A stretch of DNA of 64,000 nt, taken from Nostoc sp. FACHB-152. GTDB lineage: Bacteria; Cyanobacteriota; Cyanobacteriia; Cyanobacteriales; Nostocaceae. The notes beneath the pieces were generated by a model. The model was not told the DNA's origin. It worked only from the letters and a program-made list of their open reading frames with translations, and did no database searches. The stretch is taken from positions 62,001 through 126,000 of the forward strand of contig NZ_JACJRV010000006.1 in assembly GCF_014697475.1 (NCBI RefSeq). Direction: 5' to 3'. The translations under genes were made by a program, and so were the position numbers. The first letter of the stretch is position 1. Every line of letters begins with the position of its first letter. Shown piece after piece: positions 17,396 through 27,048 of the stretch.

Positions 17396-19402
17396 ATGGA
17401 CAAACCCCGTCAATCGTCCTTTAGACGTATTTTAGTAACTAGAATTTTGCTACTTTTTGTCCCAGTTTTATTACTGGGGGAAGTTGTAGCTTTAAATAAG
17501 GCACGCTCAAGCTTGCTAAGTACTGCACGTCAAAACCTCACAGAAAGCGCGGTACAGAAAGGAGAGAAGATTGTTAATGCGATCGCTACCCTGAAAACCA
17601 GTCTGTTGATTGCTAGTCAAACGGCTGTGCTGCGATCGGGTTCGCCAAGCCAAATGCAAGATTTTATCAATCAATTAGCACCACAACTGCCAAACTACGT
17701 TAAATGTATACAATTAATTAATCTGCAAGATAACAGCATCACGGCTAGTAGTTGTGGTGACAAAGCAATTGCAGAATCAAAATTAGCCTTTGCTAGTAAA
17801 GACGGCATTGAAATCAAGAAAATACTACCGCCAAAGGTAGGCACAACAGGTCAAAGAAACCTAGAAAATCAAATACAATTAGTTCTATCTGCCCCTGTTT
17901 ACAGTCAAAATGGGCAATTAACTTATGCCTTAAGTATTGAGTCATCATTATATAAGCAGACTTCAACTGGCCCAGGTTCGCTAACAGGTTCAACCCTAGT
18001 AATTACAGAAGACGGAACAATACTGGCACACCCTTTGTCAGAGCGTGTAGGCACTAATATTCAACAAGACCCAGACGCGAAAGGGTTACAAAAGATTCTT
18101 AAAAATGCAATGACAGGGCAAAGTAATTCACTCAACTTGTCTTTTAAGCAAGGCGAAGAATTAGTAGCAGGCTATAGTGTCATTGCCAATCCCATCGCCC
18201 AAAAACCGCAACAATGGATCGTTCTAGCTGTTACTAGTGTAAATAATGCACTGTTGGGTTTAGAAGAAATCAAACTGATTTTAATTGTGTTGACAGTTGG
18301 TTTAATCTGTGCAAGTTTGGTTGCCTCGCTCTACCTAGCTCCTTATTTGGCAGGCCCCGTAGAAGAATTGCGAGACTATGTGCTAAATATCCATAGTCAT
18401 CATGTAGCCCAAACAGTACCGCAGAACTTTAAAATTCGGGAATTTAACCAACTGGCACAAGCTATTGACCAAATGTTTGAAAGACTCAAAGCTTGGTCGG
18501 AAGAACTAGAACTTGCTTGGAAAGAGGCGAAAAGTGCCAACCAAATCAAAAGCCAGTTTTTGGCTACGACTTCTCACGAACTGCGTAACCCACTCAATAT
18601 CATCATTAACTGTGTGCGCTTAGTTAGAGATGATATGTGCGATAGCCGCGAAGAAGAATTAGAGTTTCTCAAACGTGCTGATGAAACAGCCATTCACTTA
18701 CTAGGTATTATTAACGATTTACTTGATATTTCTAAAATTGAAGCAGGCAAACTCTCAGTCGTAGCAGTCCCTATGGATTTACGGCAAGCACTATTAGAAG
18801 TGATTAATTTACAATCGCTGAGTGTTCAACAAAAAGGCTTACAGTTAAAAACTGTATTGGGAAATGAACCGATTCCAGTTAAGGCAGATGCAGCAAAATT
18901 GCGGCAAGTCTTAATTAATGTGATTAGCAACGCCACTAAGTTTACTGACGAAGGTAGCATCACGATCGCTACCATAATTCAAATAAACAATGGCCAATCG
19001 CAAGCAATTGTTTCTGTGACAGATACAGGTTTAGGTATTGAACCTGCTCAACAGCACAAACTATTTCGCCCCTTTGTGCGAGTGGATGCTGGCACTACAC
19101 GTAAGTTTGATGGTACAGGATTGGGACTAGCAATTTCTCGCAATTTAATTGAACTCATGGGTGGTACTATTACCTTAGAAAGTGCTGGCTTGCATCAAGG
19201 AACCACGGTAAAGATTACTTTGCCAATCCTTAATCCTTCAGACGCAAGCACTTCTAGTGGAAATCATGGAGAGGGTGTAATAGTTCCTTCTAATAAAGAG
19301 AAAATCACAGATGTGAACTCTTACCCCAACAGTGGAGATTCACCCAAGTCTCAGGAAGATAATTACCAACTTCCACTAGTTAAGAACATATCTAAAAGTT
19401 AA
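17396..19402 (+). CDS. Membrane-bound sensor histidine kinase (Cache-HAMP-HisKA-HATPase)
   Basis: A 668-residue kinase. Membrane segment 1 is near residues 15-32, followed by a ~260-residue periplasmic double-Cache-like sensor (VITEDGTILAHPLSERVG is typical), membrane segment 2 (about 296-318), a HAMP linker and a short coiled coil. The HisKA dimerisation helix carries the phospho-acceptor His at about residue 394 (TSHELRNPLN). The ATPase domain has N (RQVLINVISNATKFT), G1 (DTGLGIEP) and G2 (GTGLGLAIS) boxes. The Ser/Asn-rich tail of ~50 residues has no receiver domain. No response regulator is adjacent, so it is an orphan. The ligand is unknown; extracellular small molecules are usual for Cache domains. 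Confidence 0.92.
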   Translation: MDKPRQSSFRRILVTRILLLFVPVLLLGEVVALNKARSSLLSTARQNLTESAVQKGEKIVNAIATLKTSLLIASQTAVLRSGSPSQMQDFINQLAPQLPNYVKCIQLINLQDNSITASSCGDKAIAESKLAFASKDGIEIKKILPPKVGTTGQRNLENQIQLVLSAPVYSQNGQLTYALSIESSLYKQTSTGPGSLTGSTLVITEDGTILAHPLSERVGTNIQQDPDAKGLQKILKNAMTGQSNSLNLSFKQGEELVAGYSVIANPIAQKPQQWIVLAVTSVNNALLGLEEIKLILIVLTVGLICASLVASLYLAPYLAGPVEELRDYVLNIHSHHVAQTVPQNFKIREFNQLAQAIDQMFERLKAWSEELELAWKEAKSANQIKSQFLATTSHELRNPLNIIINCVRLVRDDMCDSREEELEFLKRADETAIHLLGIINDLLDISKIEAGKLSVVAVPMDLRQALLEVINLQSLSVQQKGLQLKTVLGNEPIPVKADAAKLRQVLINVISNATKFTDEGSITIATIIQINNGQSQAIVSVTDTGLGIEPAQQHKLFRPFVRVDAGTTRKFDGTGLGLAISRNLIELMGGTITLESAGLHQGTTVKITLPILNPSDASTSSGNHGEGVIVPSNKEKITDVNSYPNSGDSPKSQEDNYQLPLVKNISKS

Positions 19403-19896
19403 ATTAAAATTTTTGCAGTTATGTTAACTTATTGAGCGATCTCTATCTTAAACCAGCCAAAATTTAGCTACAAATATCCAATAATTTTTACTTTTCTCAA
19501 ATATTAAGGCGCGATTAATAGTGTCGGGAGTCCCTTCATCATCTCTTCATCGTACTACTGACGCTCCTGGTCGCTACCGCTACGCTAACAACGCGCGTGT
19601 CTATAAGCCGAAAAACACATAATAGGACAGTGGCTCCCCTGCGGGGCTGGCTTGGCTGCGTCCTTGATGCACAGCATCGCTTGGGCAAATGGGTATGTTG
19701 CCTCAGTATTTATTATTTATGCAAATAATATTAATATGTGTGAAATACTGAGTTTAAATCAACTGAATAAAGCTATTACAGAGGCACAGATAGGGGCTTA
19801 ATCAATCGATAATATTTGGCTATTTCTTTTTTGTTATCTTAATTAAGACCCATCCTTAAGTAGTAGATAATACAAATAAATTATTAAATTTACAGC
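19403..19896. other. Intergenic region with dispersed repeats (494 bp)
   Basis: No gene. Bases about 19540-19690 carry GC-rich dispersed repeat sequence (GACGCTCCTGGTCGCTACCG, GCTCCCCTGCGGGGC) related in inverted orientation to that at 14843-14993. The remainder, AT-rich, is presumably the promoter of the secretion genes. Confidence 0.55.
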
Positions 19897-22890
19897 ATGA
19901 CATATATTAAAAGTGCTTTTCAAGAATTTATTTCTAAACTTGAGGGATTTGACAAACTGCCCTCACAAGTAATTGCCGGTATTTCTGAAAAGCTAGAGGC
20001 TTGGCGCTATCGCATAGGTCAGAAAATTATTGGCAAAGAAAGCATACCCAATAAAATTATCTTTCTTTATGAAGGACAAGTCCGCCTGTTAGGATACGAA
20101 CCGCAAACACAAGTAGCAACTACCTTAAGTTTGTTACGACCAGGTGCAATTATTGGGGAAATTAGTTGTTTACGCCAAGTAGCTTGTGAGATTGCGATCG
20201 CTTCTACTGAGGTAATATGTTTGGCATTGAATGTCGAAGAATATTTACACCTCATAGCTAATTACCCAGAATTTGCTGATAGCCGCCGCAACCTCAGCAA
20301 TATCTCAGAAGTTTTTGATGTCTTGGGTGTGCAAGTAGCCAACCAAGCTAATGCCGTAGCCAACTTCAAAGAAGTAACAGAACAAGCTTTGTCAGGTGTT
20401 AAGATATGTTACCTTCCCCCTGGCAAAACACCATATAGCCAGCTAGATAGCAGCAGTGTTTGGTTTGTGAGTGGCAGTACTGTCAAAAATTTAGAACCAG
20501 GTTCGCGTCTAGAATTGAGCGATGGCTTAATTGAAGTTTCTGGTAGCAGTCCCGCACGTCTAATTGGTTTTGCTCCCCAAGATTTATTATTTTTAGACAG
20601 CTACACTCAAACAGAGGAAATATCTGTAAATGACATTCAACCAGCTGTTACAGCAGAGTTAGATATTCCCTACGCACCTGAAGACGCTACTCCACAAGAA
20701 TATCAACCACAAATTAACAAAAAATTAAAATATCCCTTTGTCGGCGGTAAAGGCGAATTAAATGCAGCATTTGCTTGTTTTCAAATGCTTTCTAAGCATT
20801 TACAAGTTCCCTTGCGCCGGGAAGTAGTACGTCGCATTTTAACTGAGCAAATCAAACGCCAAGGTAGTATATCTTTACCTGCTTGCGCGTATTTAGCAGA
20901 GTTAATTGGCTTGAAAGCACAGTTAGTAGGTTTACCGACAGCTGCTATTGCACGTATTCCTACACCAGCACTAATTCGCTATCGTGAAAATTACGCCGTG
21001 TTATATGCGGCTGATGCACATCATGTGGTTGTGGGTGTACCATCTCAAGGCATAGTACGCTGCAAACCAGGAGAACTGGTGGCAAATTTAGAAGTTGATG
21101 AAAGCAATTATCCGCCACAAATGCAGGTGTTACTGCTGAGTGCAACTAAAGAAACACCCAAAGAAAGATTTGGCATCAGCTGGTTTATACCTTATTTATC
21201 GCGCTACCGTCGAGTACTAATAGAAGTTTTTATTGCTTCCTTCTTTGTACAATTGGCAGCACTGGCTAACCCTTTGGTTATTCAGCTAATTATCGACAAA
21301 GTTATTGTCCAAAATAGTATTAGCACGTTAAATGTTTTAGGGGTATTGCTATTAGTTGTCGGGCTATTTGAAGCTGTCATCACTACCCTCCGGACTTACT
21401 TGTTTGTAGATACTACCAACCGCATTGATATGGGGTTGGGTTCGCAGATTATTGACCATTTACTACGGCTACCACTGCGTTATTTTGAAAAGCGACCAGT
21501 GGGTGAATTGTCAACTCGAATTAATGAGTTAGAAAATATCCGGCAGTTTCTCACAGGTACAGCCTTAACTATAGGGTTAGATGCCGTATTTTCGTTAGTT
21601 TATATTGTTGTCATGCTGTTTTACAGTTGGCAACTGACATTAGTAGGTTTAGGTACGATTCCGATATTTATTTTAGTTACCTTAATTGCTTCTCCAACAG
21701 TCAGTAGACAGTTACGTTCTAAAGCCGAACGTAATGCCGAAACTCAATCTTATTTGGTTGAGGTGATGTCAGGTATTCAAACAGTCAAAGCGCAAAATAT
21801 CGAATTGCGATCGCGCTTTTCTTGGCAAGAACGTTATGCTCGGTATGTCGGGGCTGGTTTTAAAACTGTTGTGACTTCCACTTTGGCTAATTCTACTAGT
21901 AACTTCCTCAATAAACTGAGTAGCTTACTAGTTTTATGGGTTGGGTCTTATCTGGTATTAAAAGGAGAATTAACCTTAGGAGAATTGATTGCTTTTCGGA
22001 TTATTTCTGGTTACGTTACTAGCCCAATTTTACGGTTAGCACAAGTTTGGCAAAGCTTCCAAGAAACAGCATTATCTCTAGAACGGTTGAGTGATATTGT
22101 CGATACACCTGAAGAAGGCGAAGCAGACCGAGGCAATATTCCCTTACCTGCAATTAACGGCGCAGTTAAATTTGAAAACGTTTCCTTCCGTTTTGCACCT
22201 AGCGGCCCCCTACAACTGACTAACATTAATATCGAATTTACACCCGGACAATTTGTGGGCATTGTCGGGCAAAGTGGCTCCGGTAAAAGTACGATGATGA
22301 AATTATTGCTCAGACTTTATGATGTCGAGTCGGGCAGAATTTTAATTGATGGTTATGATATTGCCAAAGTCGAACTCTACTCCTTAAGAAGACAGGTAGG
22401 CGTAGTCCCTCAAGAAACCTTGTTATTTGACGGGACAGTGCAAGATAATATTGCTTTAACTAACCCCGAAGCTACTACCGAAGAAATTATTGAAGCTGCA
22501 CGTGTTGCCTGCGCCCATGAGTTTATTATGGGTTTACCCAATGGTTACAATACACGCGTCGGTGAAAGAGGCGCGGGACTTTCAGGGGGACAAAGACAAA
22601 GAATTGCGATCGCTCGTTCTGTACTCCAACGACCAAAACTGTTAGTCTTAGATGAAGCTACCAGTGCCTTAGATTACCCCACAGAACGCCAAGTTTGCCT
22701 CAACTTAGCCAAAGCATTCCAAGGTAGTACAGTATTTTTCATTACCCACCGCCTGAACACAGTCAGTCATGCAGACACTATCGTTGTTATGGATGCTAGC
22801 AGAGTCATCGAACAAGGAAGCCATCAAGAATTAATGGCAGCAAAAGGCCATTACTCTTACCTATACCAACAGCAAGAAGTTAATGTGTGA
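19897..22890 (+). CDS. HlyB-type ABC exporter: cNMP-binding-like, degenerate C39, TMD, NBD
   Basis: 997 residues. Residues ~10-140 look like a cyclic-nucleotide-binding fold (LYEGQVRLLGYEP, RPGAIIGEIS, LALNVEEYLHLIA). Residues ~280-415 are a C39 peptidase-like domain, but the catalytic Cys is replaced (NAAFACFQM against the usual DCGAACL), the His position reads ENYAVL and the Asp is lost, so it should bind rather than cut substrates, as in HlyB. Six membrane helices (~425-715) and an ATPase domain follow, with Walker A GQSGSGKS (~790), signature LSGGQRQR (~897) and Walker B LLVLDEAT. It exports proteins across both membranes together with the downstream HlyD and a TolC-like channel not found here. 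Confidence 0.93.
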   Translation: MTYIKSAFQEFISKLEGFDKLPSQVIAGISEKLEAWRYRIGQKIIGKESIPNKIIFLYEGQVRLLGYEPQTQVATTLSLLRPGAIIGEISCLRQVACEIAIASTEVICLALNVEEYLHLIANYPEFADSRRNLSNISEVFDVLGVQVANQANAVANFKEVTEQALSGVKICYLPPGKTPYSQLDSSSVWFVSGSTVKNLEPGSRLELSDGLIEVSGSSPARLIGFAPQDLLFLDSYTQTEEISVNDIQPAVTAELDIPYAPEDATPQEYQPQINKKLKYPFVGGKGELNAAFACFQMLSKHLQVPLRREVVRRILTEQIKRQGSISLPACAYLAELIGLKAQLVGLPTAAIARIPTPALIRYRENYAVLYAADAHHVVVGVPSQGIVRCKPGELVANLEVDESNYPPQMQVLLLSATKETPKERFGISWFIPYLSRYRRVLIEVFIASFFVQLAALANPLVIQLIIDKVIVQNSISTLNVLGVLLLVVGLFEAVITTLRTYLFVDTTNRIDMGLGSQIIDHLLRLPLRYFEKRPVGELSTRINELENIRQFLTGTALTIGLDAVFSLVYIVVMLFYSWQLTLVGLGTIPIFILVTLIASPTVSRQLRSKAERNAETQSYLVEVMSGIQTVKAQNIELRSRFSWQERYARYVGAGFKTVVTSTLANSTSNFLNKLSSLLVLWVGSYLVLKGELTLGELIAFRIISGYVTSPILRLAQVWQSFQETALSLERLSDIVDTPEEGEADRGNIPLPAINGAVKFENVSFRFAPSGPLQLTNINIEFTPGQFVGIVGQSGSGKSTMMKLLLRLYDVESGRILIDGYDIAKVELYSLRRQVGVVPQETLLFDGTVQDNIALTNPEATTEEIIEAARVACAHEFIMGLPNGYNTRVGERGAGLSGGQRQRIAIARSVLQRPKLLVLDEATSALDYPTERQVCLNLAKAFQGSTVFFITHRLNTVSHADTIVVMDASRVIEQGSHQELMAAKGHYSYLYQQQEVNV

Positions 22891-22962
22891 TTAGTCATTT
22901 GTCATTCTTTTCACTCTTGCTTCGCTCCTAACTTCTACTTATAAACCACGGGTAAAAATACC

Positions 22963-24543
22963 ATGACTCAAATTAATGGCAGCCGTTTAAATGGCAACAA
23001 TGGTAACGGTAAACATGATCCAAAAACTAAAACAGATTCAATAGTTTTGTCATCGGCAGCTAAGTCTCAACAGCCTTTAATTCATCAAAAATTTGATAAA
23101 TTTGAGCAGTCGGTTGTATTGCGTCAATCTCCAGTTTGGTCAAGGACAATTATGCTGACCTTAATGGCTTTAGCTTGTTTTGGGGTGATTTGGGCTTCTG
23201 TTGCTAAAATCGAACAAGTTGTACCCGCCACAGGTCAATTAAAACCAAAAGGAACCGTAAAAGATGTTCAAGCTCCTGTTAATGGAGTAGTAAAAGAAGT
23301 TTTTGTTAAGGATGGGCAAATTGTCAAGAAAGGAGACTTGTTGCTGACTTTTGATACTGTGACGACCGTAGCAGAATTAAATTCATTAACTAATATTCGT
23401 AATAGCTTAATTAGAGAGAATCAAATTTATCGCCGCTTGATGGGTTCAAGCTATGCTGTACTTTCGGAAATAGAATTTTTACAAAGTAAGTTACCAACAG
23501 ACGCAGCTTTTTTATTAAAAAGTCGAGCAGCATTAGTTAGTGAAAATGAATTGTTGCGAAAAGAATTAAGAAATTCTACCACTGCTCAAGGGCTGGGCCT
23601 AGATGAGCAACAACGCCTGCAAGTTTCTAAATTAGAATTAGTAAGTCGAGCAAATGCAGCACAGCTAGAAGTTGAGAAAATTAAAAAGCAACTCACACAA
23701 AATCAAGTCAAAATTCTTGATACCCAATCTAGTTTAGCTATTCAGCAAAAGATTCTCGGTAAGATAAAAATTCTGGCAGAAGAGGGTGGAATTTCTCAGC
23801 TACAATATCTGAATCAGCAACAACAAGTACAAAATCTCCAAGCAGAAGTAGAGCAATTACAAGAAGAAGAGAAACGCCTCCTGTTTGACATTGAAAAAGG
23901 ACGGCAACAGTTAAGGAATACTGTAGCTGTTTCCGGTAAAGATGTTTTAGAAAAAATATCCCAAAACAAACAGCGCATTGCCGATATCGATAGCCAGTTT
24001 ATGAAAAATATTCTGGAGAATGAACAACGTTTGGCAGATATCAATAGTAAAATTTCTCAATCTCAACAGAATTTGAGATATCAAGAATTGCGCGCACCTG
24101 TAAATGGGGTAGTTTTTGATTTACAAGCAAAAAATTCTGGATTTGTAGCTAACGCCACACAAAAACTACTGCAAATTGTACCTAATGAAAGCTATATTGC
24201 CGATGTTTTCATTACTAATCAAGATATTGGTTTTGTACAAAAAGGTATGAAAGCTGATGTCAGAATTGATTCTTTTCCTTTCAGCGAATTTGGCGATATT
24301 AAAGGTGAACTAACTGATATTGGTTCTGATGCTTTACCACCAGATGAAAATCATAAATTCTATCGCTTCCCTGCCCGAATTTCGTTAGATAAGCAATCAC
24401 TAAATGTCAGTGGTAAACAACTATCTTTACAATCAGGAATGTCGATTACCGCTAATATTAAAGTGCGTGAAGAAAGAACTGTGATGAGTCTGTTTACTGA
24501 GATGTTTACCAAACAAATTGATAGTTTGAAAGAAGTACGGTAA
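22963..24543 (+). CDS. HlyD-family membrane fusion (periplasmic adaptor) protein
   Basis: A 526-residue adaptor of type I secretion. It has a low-complexity Asn/Gly/Lys cytosolic N-terminus (~55 residues), one membrane helix (~58-78, TIMLTLMALACFGVIWASV), the first lipoyl half-motif (VQAPVNGVVKEVFVKDGQIVKKGD), a long alpha-helical coiled-coil hairpin (~140-375), the second lipoyl half (LRAPVNGVVFDL) and a beta-barrel end (GMSITANIKV). It starts 72 bp after the exporter gene, so the two form an operon. It bridges the inner-membrane exporter and the outer-membrane channel. Confidence 0.94.
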   Translation: MTQINGSRLNGNNGNGKHDPKTKTDSIVLSSAAKSQQPLIHQKFDKFEQSVVLRQSPVWSRTIMLTLMALACFGVIWASVAKIEQVVPATGQLKPKGTVKDVQAPVNGVVKEVFVKDGQIVKKGDLLLTFDTVTTVAELNSLTNIRNSLIRENQIYRRLMGSSYAVLSEIEFLQSKLPTDAAFLLKSRAALVSENELLRKELRNSTTAQGLGLDEQQRLQVSKLELVSRANAAQLEVEKIKKQLTQNQVKILDTQSSLAIQQKILGKIKILAEEGGISQLQYLNQQQQVQNLQAEVEQLQEEEKRLLFDIEKGRQQLRNTVAVSGKDVLEKISQNKQRIADIDSQFMKNILENEQRLADINSKISQSQQNLRYQELRAPVNGVVFDLQAKNSGFVANATQKLLQIVPNESYIADVFITNQDIGFVQKGMKADVRIDSFPFSEFGDIKGELTDIGSDALPPDENHKFYRFPARISLDKQSLNVSGKQLSLQSGMSITANIKVREERTVMSLFTEMFTKQIDSLKEVR

Positions 24544-24594
24544 ATCTGCACTTTTTAAGCTTAATATTTACTCTACCTCAGTCAATCTTAGGTG

Positions 24595-24671
24595 GTAAAT
24601 ATTAAGTAGGGTGTGTTACGGCTATGTAAGGATTTGGGAGTTTAAGAAATTCAGGATGAGCCGTAACGCAC
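24595..24671. repeat. Dispersed hairpin element, copy A
   Basis: About 77 bp beginning GTAAATATTAAGT. It contains inverted arms GTGTGTTACGGCT (24611-24623) and AGCCGTAACGCAC (24659-24671) around a ~35-bp core (GCTATGTAAGGATTTGGGAG). A near-identical copy lies at 53978-54054. No open frame: it looks like a non-autonomous palindromic element. Confidence 0.75.
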
Positions 24672-24784
24672 CATATCTATCTACTAAATGAAATTCAAAA
24701 TATAGCAATTTCCAGCTACATAAAATACACCCCACCCGCGCTACTCGCATCCTTCCCTTGGTCAGAGACGGGTTGCTATATAAA

Positions 24785-25255
24785 TCAACGAGAAATTAAA
24801 AACTTCTCCATTGCATAATTAATAAAAGTTTCTCCTCTACGTTCTACCTGTTGTTCTCGGATGATAGAGAATCCTTTGTGCAAGAAAAATGGCTTGGCGG
24901 TAATACTCGCTTCAGTATATAAGCGGTTAAGCCCTAATTCCTGAGCTTTCGCCTCAATTGCATCATAAATTTGACTACCAACGCCCATGCGCTGATAATT
25001 TTTATGGCAGTAGAAGCAGTCTATATGTCCGTTTAACTCTAACTCGCCAAAGCCTGCTATTACACCTTTGTCATCAGCAACATAAGTAAATCGTTCTGAA
25101 CAAATTTTTGCCCAGTTTCTAAAATGAATATCATCTGGGGCCCAGGCTGCGACTTGATTGTTTGAGTAGTCGTGGATATTCACTTGACGTACTGTTTCAT
25201 GGAATAATTGGGCGATTTGTTCTGCATCTTGCTGATCAAACAATCGTATTTCCAT
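24785..25255 (-). CDS. GNAT family N-acetyltransferase
   Basis: A 156-residue single-domain acetyltransferase. The acetyl-CoA-binding motif A is HKNYQRMGVGSQIYDAIEAKA (Q/RxxGxG/A form RMGVGS), followed by a typical beta-bulge strand (LYTEASITAKPFFLHKGF). It resembles YafP/ElaA-like small GNATs that acetylate amines or amino groups; the substrate cannot be inferred. It is divergent from the DUF427 gene across an 81-bp gap that contains a strong HIP1 hairpin. Confidence 0.9.
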   Translation of the reverse strand: MEIRLFDQQDAEQIAQLFHETVRQVNIHDYSNNQVAAWAPDDIHFRNWAKICSERFTYVADDKGVIAGFGELELNGHIDCFYCHKNYQRMGVGSQIYDAIEAKAQELGLNRLYTEASITAKPFFLHKGFSIIREQQVERRGETFINYAMEKFLISR

Positions 25256-25274
25256 AGAAGTATTTAAAGGAATA

Positions 25275-25320
25275 AAATATGCGATCGCCTTTACGTTAAA
25301 GTAGAGGCGATCGCATATTT
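25275..25320. repeat. HIP1 hairpin between divergent genes
   Basis: AAATATGCGATCGCCT (25275-25290) and AGGCGATCGCATATTT (25305-25320) form a perfect 16-bp stem with a 14-nt loop, each arm carrying a HIP1 octamer. It occupies most of the promoter region between the GNAT and DUF427 genes, so a terminator role is unlikely. Confidence 0.75.
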
Positions 25321-25336
25321 ATTTTTACCTATTTGT

Positions 25337-25834
25337 ATGGTTTTTCCTCAGCGCATCGAACCTGCACCCGGACAAGAATCAGTATGGGATTATCCCCGTC
25401 CCCCTCGCTTAGAACCTACCAACAAACATATACAGATTATTTTTAATGGCGTAACTATTGCAGACACCCACAACGCCAAACGTGTTTTAGAAACTAGCCA
25501 TCCGCCTTCTTACTACATCCCCCCAGCAGATATTAAAATGGAATATTTGATTTTATTACCGCAATCTAGTTTTTGCGAATGGAAAGGTCGTGCGGGTTAT
25601 TACACCATCCGGGTTGAAGATAAAGAGGCCCAAAACGCTGCTTGGTTTTACCCTAGTCCTACAGACAATTTTGCATCAATTAAAGATCATGTAGCTTTTT
25701 ATGCTCATCTTATGGATGCTTGTTATGTAGATGGAGAAAAAGTACAACCACAACCAGGAAATTTTTATGGTGGTTGGATTACTAGTGATATTGTCGGGCC
25801 ATTTAAAGGTGGGCCTGGAACTTGGGGATGGTAA
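25337..25834 (+). CDS. DUF427 domain protein
   Basis: A 165-residue soluble protein with a full DUF427 beta-rich domain: ESVWDYPRPPRLEPT, HIQIIFNGVTIADT, PSYYIPPADIKMEYL, CEWKGRAGYYTI, NAAWFYPSP, then FYGGWITSDIVGPFKGGPGT. The family is widespread and uncharacterised; a small-molecule-binding or modifying role is often supposed from the conserved aromatic and charged residues. The ATG at 25337 follows directly on a hairpin, with little room for a promoter. Single gene. Confidence 0.88.
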   Translation: MVFPQRIEPAPGQESVWDYPRPPRLEPTNKHIQIIFNGVTIADTHNAKRVLETSHPPSYYIPPADIKMEYLILLPQSSFCEWKGRAGYYTIRVEDKEAQNAAWFYPSPTDNFASIKDHVAFYAHLMDACYVDGEKVQPQPGNFYGGWITSDIVGPFKGGPGTWGW

Positions 25835-26652
25835 AGTAATTTTGTTTTGAGTAATCAAAACTATATCGCCTGTTCTCTTTTGCCTGCTGTAAATACTTAA
25901 AACAACAACACCCAAGCTTCTACTAACTTAGAGACTTCCTCACATTCATTAATCACTTTAGGCTTGTACTGATTTAAATATATTCAAAAATCAGTTATCA
26001 TGCCTCAGTTACCAATAAGAGGAAATATTAGTGTTCGAGTTGGGTGTTGTTGTTAAAACGAGACAGATTGAAATTAAACAGCGTTTTTACCTCTTAACTA
26101 AATTGAACATTGGCTGTTAATCTGCCAGGGAAGCTTTTCAGCTTCAATTACTAAGTTATCACAACTAAATTTTAAGGATGGGCTTTGATACTAAACTTTA
26201 CTTTTGCCTTTTGAAGACTTAGTATCAATTACAGTTTCTCAAGCAGGAATAAGATACACCAGGAAACAGGGTTACAAGGCTTTTGCTATATTGTTCTGTT
26301 CTGACAATTGGCACTTGCGCTAGCTAAAATCTGCTGTATATCCCTAATTTAGTTAACAATTGGAAGCTATAAAAATGAGCTATGCTCTCAAAATTATGAT
26401 CAATTGTAACGGTATTAGACAGGCGATCGCTGTTGAGGCATAAACTTTCTCTACAAAAGCAACTAATTGAAGAAGACAAGCCTGTTGAAACCAGTTTCAT
26501 CACCAAGGATAAAAATGCCTTCCTAGATCGACTGCGGTTTTAATATGCTTTAACGCCTTAGTGTATGGCATGGCGTAAATAGAGCAACCGTTTAAAATTC
26601 CGAAAAAGCCTATTCAATAATACTTTTGACTTTTGACTTCCGCCCTGCGGTA
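25835..26652. other. Gene-poor region with hairpin and possible coding relic (818 bp)
   Basis: No convincing gene. An inverted repeat TTGATACTAA (26185-26194) / TTAGTATCAA (26219-26228) forms a 10-bp stem. A 48-codon plus-strand frame without a start codon runs to the TAA at about 26541 and ends with amphipathic, charged sequence (LIEEDKPVETSFITKDKNAF); it may be the tail of a decayed gene. Confidence 0.4.
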
Positions 26653-27048
26653 CTAGTCTCTTTGCTTAAAAAACTGTTTTCCTGTCAATTTCTCGTTTTT
26701 GGGCGAGTATTCAGAGCAATTCTTGGCTTCATCCGTCATCACAATCGACGGCTGAACCGCACATTTAAGATAATGGTTATTAGAATAAAAGCGGCAGTTT
26801 TTACAGGGAACTTGATGCACAGTCTTGACTGTAAAAACCATTTTATTATCTAAAAATGTGCGAACTTTGCGTAATACTAGGAAAAAAATTATCCAGCTAC
26901 TAAGAAGAGCGATTGGGCTTAAGTTTAGGGCTATTTCGTGAGTATTTAAGCCTTGCGGTTGTGTTTTCTCTTGCTTGATTTCGCTACGGCTTACATAATA
27001 AATATTATTTATTTCTTGTATTTTTTTTTGGTTGGCGTTACTTAACAT
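26653..27048 (-). CDS. Small membrane protein with a four-Cys C-terminal motif
   Basis: 131 residues: a charged N-terminus, one membrane helix (about 43-61, SPIALLSSWIIFFLVLRKV), then a soluble tail with Cys82-x2-Cys85-x10-Cys96-x14-Cys111 (PCKNCRFYSN, LKCAVQP, KNCSEYSP). From memory this tail recurs in short cyanobacterial hypothetical proteins; the Cys spacing suggests binding of zinc or an iron-sulfur cluster. The function is unknown. It stands alone on the minus strand; the 5' side has an AT-rich gap. Confidence 0.65.
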   Translation of the reverse strand: MLSNANQKKIQEINNIYYVSRSEIKQEKTQPQGLNTHEIALNLSPIALLSSWIIFFLVLRKVRTFLDNKMVFTVKTVHQVPCKNCRFYSNNHYLKCAVQPSIVMTDEAKNCSEYSPKNEKLTGKQFFKQRD

